Assembly: GCA_035411585.1 (NCBI GenBank)
Contig: DAONTI010000001.1
Span: 163,088 to 227,087, forward strand
From: MWDV01 sp002070715
GTDB taxonomy: Bacteria; Verrucomicrobiota; Verrucomicrobiia; Limisphaerales; MWDV01
Direction of reading: 5' to 3'
Length of the DNA: 64,000 bases
Numbering within the stretch: the stretch's first letter is position 1; the number at the start of each line of letters is the position of its first letter. Position numbers and translations under genes: made by a program. The notes below the pieces were generated by a model, which did no database searches, had not been told where the DNA came from, and was given only the letters and a program-made list of their open reading frames with translations. This document shows positions 47,358-54,451 of this stretch, one piece after another.

Positions 47358-47745
47358 CGGCAAAATCCGCTTTTGCCGGACGGTTGGCATTGCTGGGCGC
47401 TTCAAATCAGGTCCGATGACTTTACGCTGACGGGTTCACGCCTCGGCAACCGATACGGTTGGCGCCCGGGGTGGCCTGGATGAAATCTCCTTGCCTTGAC
47501 GGAAGCACGGGCAACACCTTGAAGCCGCGAAAAGACGCAGAGCACGGGCGCCGCATGTTGTTCGAACGGTCGTCCTGTGTCGTCAAAACTTTTTGTCGTG
47601 GGGGCGCTGCCAAGTGTAGTGCCGCTTGATGCCACTTTTCATATCAGCGCGTGGTTAGCCCTCCACCCGCCGCCCCTGAGCCATATCTGGGGAAAACCAC
47701 ACAACCAAGACTGGAAACCAGGCGGGCCACGGCTAACATGGAGAC
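47358..47745. other. Intergenic region (388 bp), no gene seen
   Basis: The region separates the PDH/AhpD operon from the ModF-like gene. I see no open frame with family features and no clear terminator, RNA gene or operator. Confidence 0.5.
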
Positions 47746-49398
47746 ATGGCTCGACGGCCCCAGGCAACCGATGATCGCTCCGCCGACCGCGAATTTCTCG
47801 CGCTCGAAAATGTGAGCATCCGCTCCGGCGCGGACGTCGTGTTCAAGCGGACGAACTGGACTTGGCGGTGGGGCGAGCAGTGGGCGATGCTGGGCCCCGA
47901 CGGTGCCGGCAAATCCGTTTTGATCGAGGCTCTGTTGGGGCGGTGTCCCATCGTGTCGGGCGAAGTGCGCGGACCTTTTTCACGGACGGACCCTGAAAAT
48001 CCCGAGGCCGGGGCCGGGATGGAGATGGCGCATCTTTCGCCTTGGACCCAACGCGAGTTGGCCCTGCGGGAAAGTGCTTTCTACCAGCAGCGTTGGCACA
48101 GCGGCTTCGAGTCCTCCCCCCGCACGGTCGCCCAGTTTCTTTCCCAGCGCAGCGTGGAAGAGCGCAATCCCTTTGAATTGGGGGGGCGGCAGGGAAATTC
48201 GCCCCAGTTTGCCCGGTGGCGGCGGCAGTATGTGGACTGGCTGGGGATCAAACCGCTGCTGCGCCGACGACTGATTCATTTGTCCAACGGCGAGCTGCGG
48301 AAGACGCTTCTGGCTTACACCCTGCTCAAAGGGCCGCGCTTGTTGATTCTGGAGGATCCTTACGCGGGATTGGACGTGGCCTCGCGACGTAAACTGGCTT
48401 CGGTGATCGGCCGGCTCATGCAGGCGGGCCAGGCCATTCTGGTGGCAACGCATCGTGTGGAGGAAATTCCCGTGCGCTGCACGCATCTGCTCCTGGTTGA
48501 CCGGCATCAAGTGGTCGGGCAAGGCCCCGTCGCGTCCATGCGGGACCTCTGGCGACAACGCGGGGGCTCCCGCGCACCCGTAAACGCCCGGGCCGCGAAA
48601 TCGCCACTACCACCCCACCCCATTCGTGGACAAACCTTTTCCCCCCGCCCTTTGGTCGAGTTGCGCAAGGTAACCATTGTCGGCGCGGGGAAACGGATTC
48701 TCCACGAAATCAATTGGACGTTGCGGGAAGGTGAATGCTGGGCTTTGCTCGGCCCCAACGGGGCGGGCAAAACCACCCTGCTCAACCTGATTCAAGGCGA
48801 TCATCCCCAGGTTTACGCCGCGGCAATCCGGCTCTTTGGCAGGGCGACCGATTCCACGCAGGCCCTGTGGCTGGCGCGCCGGCGGATCGGCTGGATGTCC
48901 CCGGAGTTGCATCAGCATTATCCGACGGCGTGGGAAACGCTCGATGTCATTTGCTCCGGCTATTTCAATTCCGCGGGACTGCACCAAGCCTGTTCGCATC
49001 GCCAGCGGGTGCAGGCCCGGGAATGGCTGGCCAAGTTCGGTTTGGAACGGCAGGCACACCTCCCGTTCGGCGAACTGTCGTTTGGGCAGCAGCGTTTGGT
49101 TCTGCTCGCCCGGGCGGCGGTGAAACGGCCCCGGCTCATCATCCTCGACGAACCGTGCCAAGGCTTGGACACTCAGCAGCGGCAAACCCTGCTGGCGGCG
49201 GTGGATCGCACGATCCGACAAACGGGGGCGAGTCTCATCTTCGTTTCCCACCACGAGGACGAACTCCCGCGCTCAATCACCCATGTGCTGCGCCTGAAGG
49301 GAGGCCGCATCCGGGAAGCGCGCGAAGTGGTTGCCCCACGGAATTCTCCCGCCCCTGATTGGCCTTCGGGCGGAGACGCGCCGAATGGCCATCTCTGA
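47746..49398 (+). CDS. modF: ModF-like tandem ABC ATPase
   Basis: The 550 residues form two ABC domains. Domain 1 has Walker A GPDGAGKSV, the unusual signature LSNGELRKTLL and Walker B LLILEDPYAGLDVASR. Domain 2 has GPNGAGKTTLLNL, LSFGQQRLVLLARA and LIILDEPCQGLDTQQR. The order and motifs match E. coli ModF (PhrA), a soluble protein next to the molybdate transporter whose function is unclear. No transmembrane partner or molybdenum gene is nearby, so it may act alone. Confidence 0.88.
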   Translation: MARRPQATDDRSADREFLALENVSIRSGADVVFKRTNWTWRWGEQWAMLGPDGAGKSVLIEALLGRCPIVSGEVRGPFSRTDPENPEAGAGMEMAHLSPWTQRELALRESAFYQQRWHSGFESSPRTVAQFLSQRSVEERNPFELGGRQGNSPQFARWRRQYVDWLGIKPLLRRRLIHLSNGELRKTLLAYTLLKGPRLLILEDPYAGLDVASRRKLASVIGRLMQAGQAILVATHRVEEIPVRCTHLLLVDRHQVVGQGPVASMRDLWRQRGGSRAPVNARAAKSPLPPHPIRGQTFSPRPLVELRKVTIVGAGKRILHEINWTLREGECWALLGPNGAGKTTLLNLIQGDHPQVYAAAIRLFGRATDSTQALWLARRRIGWMSPELHQHYPTAWETLDVICSGYFNSAGLHQACSHRQRVQAREWLAKFGLERQAHLPFGELSFGQQRLVLLARAAVKRPRLIILDEPCQGLDTQQRQTLLAAVDRTIRQTGASLIFVSHHEDELPRSITHVLRLKGGRIREAREVVAPRNSPAPDWPSGGDAPNGHL

Positions 49399-49435
49399 TC
49401 GACTTCTTATTTCGGCCCCGAATTTCCGCCGGAAA

Positions 49436-50008
49436 TCAGGCGCCGCCCGGTGCGTTGGCCGGCGCCGCCAGGCGGGTGGCAAACTGTTCCCAGCGCGCCA
49501 CGGTTTCCGGACCCAGCGCGCGGTCCAATTCCGCAAACCGGGCCAGCAATTCCTGGTTGTCCGCCTCGGATAGGAGTCTCTCCGCCATGGGAAAGACCAT
49601 GGCATCCTCCATCCACAAATGATGCCGGTACAGTTGGATGACCTCCTGCAACGTCTGGCGCAACGCGGTGGCGGCGCCGGGTTGCTGTTGTTCGTACGCG
49701 CTGATTTTCTCCTCCAGCGCGGACGCAAAGGCCCGCCCTTTGGCGTGGTCATTGTTCAAGCCGCCAATCGGACATCCTTGCGGCGGCACCCCGCGTTTCA
49801 CCAGCAAGGGAAAGAAGAGCGCTTCCTCCCGTTGATGATGGCGTTGGTCGGCGTAAACCCGGAGAAATTCCACGGCTTCCCGCAGCGGACCGACCGGGAG
49901 CGGCTTTGGCTGCTCCAGCGCGGCGACCGCGCCTTGCAAAAATTGGATGACAGTTTCGATGTGCCGATGTTCGGCGGTCATTTGTTGGATCGCAGTTGTT
50001 TTCATCAA
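49436..50008 (-). CDS. Hemerythrin-like di-iron protein
   Basis: A 190-residue four-helix protein with the hemerythrin HHE ligand pattern: AEHRHIETVI, QRHHQREEALFFPLL, NNDHAKGRAF and YRHHLWMEDAMVFPMAE. Histidines and glutamates are spaced for a non-haem di-iron centre. The family includes RIC/YtfE-type proteins that repair Fe-S clusters after nitric oxide damage, but those carry an extra N-terminal ScdA-type domain that is missing here. It is divergent from an NsrR-like regulator with an operator in between. Confidence 0.85.
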   Translation of the reverse strand: MMKTTAIQQMTAEHRHIETVIQFLQGAVAALEQPKPLPVGPLREAVEFLRVYADQRHHQREEALFFPLLVKRGVPPQGCPIGGLNNDHAKGRAFASALEEKISAYEQQQPGAATALRQTLQEVIQLYRHHLWMEDAMVFPMAERLLSEADNQELLARFAELDRALGPETVARWEQFATRLAAPANAPGGA

Positions 50009-50170
50009 AGGTATGGATTATGGGCAATGGCCTCCCGGCCGTTACCGCAGCGTGTTGGAGTGAGGGGAAAAGCCCGGGGCGCGCGGCAAGCGCTCGCTCG
50101 GGTGTCCGGTCGTCGGTTTGCGCAATGAAAAGCGGACAGGTGCATCTACGGCGGGAATCTAGCCGGTCTA

Positions 50171-50193
50171 AATATGTATCGCAAATACATTTT
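50171..50193. promoter_or_regulatory. NsrR-like operator upstream of the Rrf2 regulator gene
   Basis: A dyad centred on C50182 has arms ATGTAT and ATACAT with flanking AA and TT. It matches the NsrR consensus AAnATGyATTT-n-AAATrCATnTT with two mismatches (CG for TT in the left arm). The centre lies 55 bp before the GTG start of the regulator, nearly the same distance as for the PDH site. It may control both the regulator and the divergent hemerythrin gene. Confidence 0.6.
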
Positions 50194-50236
50194 TTATTTG
50201 CGGCGGCGGGTTGCCGCGCGCATATTTTCCCCCGCC

Positions 50237-50677
50237 GTGCAACTGAGCGCTTATTCTGATTATGCAATCCGCGTGCTGATGCAAACCGCTTTATGCCGCC
50301 CGCGGCGCGTCACCGTCGCCGAGATTGCCAAGACCTTTGGCATTTCCCGGCATCACTTGGTGAAAGTGGTCCATGATCTCGGCCGCAACGGTTATCTCCT
50401 CACGCAACGCGGCGTCGGCGGCGGCTTTGTGCTCGCGCAGCCGCCCGAGAAAATCAAGCTGGGCGACATTGTGCGGTTGGGCGAGGAAACCGACACGGTG
50501 ATTGATTGCCGCGAGGATCGGGACCGGCTGTGCCGGTTGCGGCCGGCGTGCCGGATGAAACGCATTTTGGACGAAGCGGCGGGCGCTTTTTTCAAAGTCC
50601 TCGACCATTACACTTTGGCCGACTTGGTGCGCCGCCCCGGTCCCATGCGGGCCGCGTTGGGCCTCGAAAATACCTGA
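50237..50677 (+). CDS. NsrR-like Rrf2-family transcriptional regulator
   Basis: The GTG at 50237 (MQLSAYSDYAIRVL) gives 146 residues and matches the NsrR N-terminus; longer frames would run through the operator. The winged helix is ISRHHLVKVVHDLGRNGYL with a typical wing GVGGGFVLAQP. Cysteines at 91, 99 and 105 (IDCRED, RLCRLRPACRMK) correspond to the Fe-S ligands of NsrR (C91, C96 and C102 in E. coli). NsrR is a repressor inactivated by NO. Three genes follow closely (34, 22 and -4 bp) and may be in the same operon. Confidence 0.85.
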   Translation: MQLSAYSDYAIRVLMQTALCRPRRVTVAEIAKTFGISRHHLVKVVHDLGRNGYLLTQRGVGGGFVLAQPPEKIKLGDIVRLGEETDTVIDCREDRDRLCRLRPACRMKRILDEAAGAFFKVLDHYTLADLVRRPGPMRAALGLENT

Positions 50678-50711
50678 ACCCCACTGGCTGCCCGAAACCA
50701 AATAACGAACC

Positions 50712-50930
50712 ATGCAAACCGAAACCCCAACCCTGTCCGCAACACCAAACGTCATGATTCCGCTCGATCCAAACGCGCTTTGCGAAGGCTGCGGAAAATT
50801 TGGCGCCTATCATTTCGGCGAAGTCACCTTTTGTTTGGAATGTTACGAGGGGAGCAGCTCCTGTTGTCCCGAGTTCGGGGAAGGACGGCGGCCCGCTGAG
50901 GGCCAACCCTCCCCGGCTCCATTACCTTGA
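50712..50930 (+). CDS. Miniature six-cysteine protein, paralogue 2
   Basis: A 72-residue protein with cysteines at 24, 27, 41, 44, 51 and 52 (CEGCGKFGA, CLECYEG, SCCPEFG). The spacing equals that of the 69-residue protein at 41228-41437. The CEGCGKFGA/CEECGQFGA and CCPEFG segments are nearly identical, so a gene duplication is clear. A zinc ribbon or small metal-binding protein is likely. It sits between the NsrR-like gene and the DUF5069 gene. Confidence 0.75.
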   Translation: MQTETPTLSATPNVMIPLDPNALCEGCGKFGAYHFGEVTFCLECYEGSSSCCPEFGEGRRPAEGQPSPAPLP

Positions 50931-50952
50931 CGAGAATCACTGACAAACCTTT

Positions 50953-51402
50953 ATGAGTATACCCATCATTGATCGCGATCTAACCCAACAAGCCCCCGCC
51001 AGCCCCCGCGAACGCATTGGCGGTTTCGTCATTGCCAAACGGGCGGTGGACAAATGCCGCGCCAGCCGGAACGGCAAAGCCGGCGAATACAATTACGATT
51101 GTCCGCTGGACAATGTGCTCTTCGGCTTCAAGCAAATCACCGGAGACCAGTTCAAAGCCGCGGTGCTGGCGGCGAAGACTTACGAAGAGGTCGGGAACTG
51201 GCTGCAAACCCACGGCGCCGCGAAAACCCCGGAAGAAATCAAATCCTGGTCGGATCAAGTCGAAGCCGACAGCCTGTTCCACTATCCGGAAAAACGCGCT
51301 TACTTCGTGGAAAATTGCGCGCTGCACGGGTTGAATCCGGAAACCACCAGCACGTTTGACTGGCTGGAGGCGGACGACCGGGCCAGTTTTCCCGGGAAGT
51401 GA
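50953..51402 (+). CDS. DUF5069 family protein
   Basis: A 149-residue protein with the DUF5069 pattern: DLTQQAPASPRERIGGF at the start, then AKRAVDKCRASRNGKAGEYN and YDCPLDNVLFGF. The domain is widespread in Verrucomicrobia and Planctomycetes and has no known function. It overlaps the DUF488 gene by four bases (GTGA at 51399-51402). Confidence 0.8.
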   Translation: MSIPIIDRDLTQQAPASPRERIGGFVIAKRAVDKCRASRNGKAGEYNYDCPLDNVLFGFKQITGDQFKAAVLAAKTYEEVGNWLQTHGAAKTPEEIKSWSDQVEADSLFHYPEKRAYFVENCALHGLNPETTSTFDWLEADDRASFPGK

Positions 51403-52103
51403 AAAGCGGATCGCGTCCAACCAAGCTGCAAGGCGAATCCAAGGTTCGCGGGCCGGCGTCAAAACCGCGCCGCTCGCGGCAATCGAACGGGCCGGACGGC
51501 ACTGAAGCGGCGGCGCATGATCCATCGCTGGTGCTGTCCGTGGGGCATTCCACCCGCCCGCTCGCGGATTTCCTTAACCTGCTGCAAGCCCACGCGGTGA
51601 CCCTGATTGCCGACGTGCGGACGGTGCCGCGTTCCCGGCATAATCCACAATTCAACCAGGACACACTGGCCGCCGCCGCCCGACACGCGGGGATTCAATA
51701 CGTTCACTTCCCGGGCTTGGGCGGACTGCGCCATGCGCAACGCGACTCGGTGAATACCGGCTGGCAAAACGCTTCGTTCCGCGGATTCGCGGATTACATG
51801 CAGACGCCCCCATTTGCGCAGAGCTTGGATGCGTTGATCAAGCTCACCCAGCGGGAGCGGGTTGTGCTGATGTGCGCCGAGGCGGTGCCGTGGCGTTGTC
51901 ATCGTTCGTTGATTGCGGACGCGCTGTTGGTGCGGGGGATTCGCACTGAAGACATCATGAGCCCGACGCGACGCGCCGTTCATCGCCTGACTTCTTTCGC
52001 CCAGGTGCGCGGCACCACGATCACCTATCCCGCAGCCAATCCCTCCGGCGATCAACCTCAACCCGCCCCCAAATCACGACGACCCCAAACGGTCCCGGCT
52101 TGA
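51399..52103 (+). CDS. DUF488 family protein
   Basis: The GTG start gives 234 residues. The core begins at VLSVGHSTRPLADFLNLL, the signature of DUF488. It continues with LIADVRTVPRSRHNPQFN and ends with VVLMCAEAVPWRCHRSLIAD, which holds the conserved Cys/His pattern of the family. DUF488 proteins have unknown function and resemble thiol-containing enzymes. The first 45 residues form a basic, low-complexity extension. It is coupled to the DUF5069 gene upstream by GTGA. Confidence 0.85.
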   Translation: MKSGSRPTKLQGESKVRGPASKPRRSRQSNGPDGTEAAAHDPSLVLSVGHSTRPLADFLNLLQAHAVTLIADVRTVPRSRHNPQFNQDTLAAAARHAGIQYVHFPGLGGLRHAQRDSVNTGWQNASFRGFADYMQTPPFAQSLDALIKLTQRERVVLMCAEAVPWRCHRSLIADALLVRGIRTEDIMSPTRRAVHRLTSFAQVRGTTITYPAANPSGDQPQPAPKSRRPQTVPA

Positions 52104-52207
52104 CATGATCGCTTCCCCGATTTTTCTCCTGCCACCACACCGCTTGGGAGCTACCGCACCATCCGCCGTGCTTTGGCCGGAAACGTGAACCACAAAAAAA
52201 CTACGCC

Positions 52208-52918
52208 ATGAAACATATCGGTTTAGTCGGCGGCTTGAGCCCGGAATCAACCGTGCATTATTACCAGATTCTCTGCCGCGAATATAACCGCGAGCACGGC
52301 GGCTTGAACTTTCCGGAAATCACCCTCGTCAGTTTGAATCTGCAACAGCTCGTCACCCGGTTCGAACGAAACGACTGGGACGGGGTGGCGGCCATTTTGT
52401 CCACCGCCCTGCATCGCTTGAAAAAGGCCGGCGCGGAGTTCGCCGCGATTCTGGCCAACACCCCGCACAACGCCTATGATCGGCTCCGGGAAACCACACC
52501 CCTGGAAATCCTGACGATCATGGAAGCCACCGCGACCGCGCTCCAGCGCGACGGGCGGCGTCACGTCGGCTTGCTCGGCACCAAGGCGACGATGGAGTTT
52601 GGCTTCTTTCAGCAACATTTTGCCGCCCGGGGGATTACCACCCGCGTGCCGGAAGCCGCCCAGCGTCAGGAACTAGATCGCATCATCTGGCAGGAACTGA
52701 CGCACGGGCGGATCGAACCCGCCTCCCGGGCCGCCGCCCGGACCATCCTGGCCGATATGGCGCGGCAGGGCATGGAAGCAATCATCTTGGGATGCACCGA
52801 ACTATCCCTGTTGATTGAGCCGGCGGACACCCCGCTGCCGTTGTATGACACCACCCGCCTGCACGCCGAAGCCATTTTGGCGTTCGCGCAGGGACAAAAA
52901 CTGGACGACCCCCCATGA
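52208..52918 (+). CDS. Aspartate/glutamate racemase-family protein with only one catalytic cysteine
   Basis: The 236 residues start IGLVGGLSPESTVHYYQIL, typical of the aspartate racemase family. In this family two residues, often both cysteine, act as base and acid. The first position (CNTxH in classical members) reads ANTPH here, while the second cysteine is kept in LGCTELSLL. E. coli YgeA-type enzymes have Thr at the first site and remain active, so a specialised or one-base chemistry is possible. It overlaps the next gene by ATGA. Confidence 0.85.
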   Translation: MKHIGLVGGLSPESTVHYYQILCREYNREHGGLNFPEITLVSLNLQQLVTRFERNDWDGVAAILSTALHRLKKAGAEFAAILANTPHNAYDRLRETTPLEILTIMEATATALQRDGRRHVGLLGTKATMEFGFFQQHFAARGITTRVPEAAQRQELDRIIWQELTHGRIEPASRAAARTILADMARQGMEAIILGCTELSLLIEPADTPLPLYDTTRLHAEAILAFAQGQKLDDPP

Positions 52919-53307
52919 CTTCCGATCGCCCGCTGCCCTTGGTTTACTCGTGCTCCGGCGCCTCCAGCGCCGCCCAAATGGCCAATCATCTGGCGGTCAA
53001 ACTGGATCGGCTCCAAGTCGCCGAGATGTCCTGCATCGCCGGTGTGGGCGGCGACGTCAAGCCCCTCGTCCGCACGGCCAAATCCGGCCGCCCCATCATC
53101 GCGCTGGACGGATGCCCGCTCCACTGTACGGCGCAAATCCTCAAACGACACGGCTTGGTGGCCGATCAGCATTATGACCTCAGCAAAATGGGGGTCAAAA
53201 AGCGGGCGCACGAAGATTTCGACCCCGCCGAAGCCGCCCGCGTGCTCCAACAATTGCTTGAGGCGCAGCCGGCTCACTCCCAGTCCGCTGCCCCGCCCCT
53301 GCCCTGA
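52915..53307 (+). CDS. DGC-domain putative zinc-binding protein
   Basis: A 130-residue protein with the DGC signature LDGCPLHC and two further cysteine blocks, VYSCSGASSAAQ and MSCIAGVGG. This pattern defines a small family of putative zinc-binding proteins. Its start overlaps the racemase-like stop by ATGA, so both are made together. A role in zinc or thiol handling is inferred only. Confidence 0.8.
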   Translation: MTSDRPLPLVYSCSGASSAAQMANHLAVKLDRLQVAEMSCIAGVGGDVKPLVRTAKSGRPIIALDGCPLHCTAQILKRHGLVADQHYDLSKMGVKKRAHEDFDPAEAARVLQQLLEAQPAHSQSAAPPLP

Positions 53308-53371
53308 CGTTTCCCGGCCCGTTATTTTGCCCAAACTTGCACCCGTCTGATCCTCTGCTAAAGTCCGGCCC

Positions 53372-53827
53372 ATGAAACCCTTGGTTTATCGCTTTTTCGC
53401 GCCGGGAACGGGCGCGTTTTCGACGCATCTGGCGTTGCTGCTGCTTCGTCTGTGGTTGGGATTGACCCTCCTCTTCAACCACGGCCTCGGCAAACTCCTG
53501 AACTTCGAAAGCATGTCCGCAAAGTTCCTGAATCTGTTCGGCCTCGGCAGCAAAACCAGCCTGGCTCTCGCCATCTTTGGCGAATTTTTGTGCGCCGCCC
53601 TGCTGGCCGTCGGATTGCTGACCCGGTTCGCCGCTTTCTGTCTCGTGCTCAACATGCTCGTGGCCTTCGCCTTGGTTCACAAAATGGCGTTGAGCGGCGC
53701 TTCCAGCGGGGAACTGGCTTTCATCTACCTGGCGGGATTCCTCACCCTACTGGTTGCCGGTCCGGGACAATTTTCAGCCGACGGCTTCCTTTTCTCCAAA
53801 CCGGCTAAAGCAGCAAAAAACACCTGA
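53372..53827 (+). CDS. DoxX-family membrane protein
   Basis: A 151-residue protein with four hydrophobic helices and the DoxX pattern (LLLLRLWLGLTLLFNHGLGKL, with FGEFLCAALLAVGLLTRFAA later). DoxX proteins are implicated in membrane redox complexes with thiosulfate- or peroxide-linked functions in some species. It lies 64 bp after the DGC gene and may belong to the same stress-related group. The repeat element C follows its stop codon. Confidence 0.85.
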   Translation: MKPLVYRFFAPGTGAFSTHLALLLLRLWLGLTLLFNHGLGKLLNFESMSAKFLNLFGLGSKTSLALAIFGEFLCAALLAVGLLTRFAAFCLVLNMLVAFALVHKMALSGASSGELAFIYLAGFLTLLVAGPGQFSADGFLFSKPAKAAKNT

Positions 53828-53838
53828 AATTTTGCTAC

Positions 53839-53912
53839 GGGAGCGCGGCGTTGATGCCGCCTCAATGTCCGCCGGCAGAATCACGCGGCAGCGGGCTCAA
53901 GCCCGCGCTCCC
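53839..53912. repeat. Structured repeat element C: two hairpins within outer arms
   Basis: Outer arms GGGAGCGC (53839-53846) and GCGCTCCC (53905-53912) are perfect inverted repeats. Inside are GCGGC/GCCGC around GTTGAT (53845-53860) and GCGGGCT/AGCCCGC around CA (53891-53906). The architecture, outer arms with internal stems, matches element A although the base sequence differs. It begins 12 bp after the DoxX stop codon. Confidence 0.75.
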
Positions 53913-53928
53913 ATCACGGCCACAGTTT

Positions 53929-53946
53929 GGTTAAACCGCTTTAACC
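53929..53946. promoter_or_regulatory. Perfect palindrome upstream of the fibre operon, possible operator
   Basis: GGTTAAA and TTTAACC are separated by CCGC. It lies 506 bp before the first fibre gene start and beyond element C. It may be an operator or a further repeat arm; no partner copy was found in the window. Confidence 0.3.
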
Positions 53947-54451
53947 CGGAAACTGGATCGCGGGAGAAAATGGATTTTGTTTCCTGATGCCGCACAAGTT
54001 GTGTCGGGAACCATTCACCCGCCGGAATGGTGTTTTCCCGTTGCAAATCATTGATTGAGAATTTGATGGCGGAAATTGCAGATTCAACACGGTTTCTTTG
54101 AGGCGGGAGCCATCTCATCAATGAGTATCGCCGGCAGCCGCCGGCAACCAAATCCGCCGATGGCACCGCTTCCTCCGGTTTTACCCTACCCCCGTCGGCA
54201 TGGATCGGCGCCATCGGTGGACGCCAGCATTTTTGAGATCGCTTCCCGGCTTCCCTCCATTTGGCCCCGCCATGACGGCCTGACCCCACCCTGCTTCCTC
54301 CTGCCCGGTGCCTCCAGCCAAACCGGAGCCAGCCAGCGGTCAGCCGGTAGCCTCTACCACCGCTAAACAGGCGCCTGCCATAAGAAATTTTATTTGCTTC
54401 GGACAAAGCTTCGTCTATTTTAAGCGTCACTTAATCCGTTTATTAACTATC

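Larger units (their letters stand above)
53828..54451. other. Long intergenic region (624 bp) with repeat element C and a palindrome
   Basis: Element C occupies 53839-53912, and a perfect palindrome GGTTAAA/TTTAACC lies at 53929-53946. No gene can be supported in the rest, though short frames exist. The promoter of the fibre operon should be in the last 150 bp, which are AT-rich (TATTTTAAGCG, TTTATTAACTAT), but I cannot assign boxes. Confidence 0.5.

Noticed and set aside
50174..50236. Upstream ATG start for the Rrf2 regulator
   Set aside because: It lies inside the operator dyad, and the family N-terminus MQLxxxxDYA begins at the GTG at 50237.
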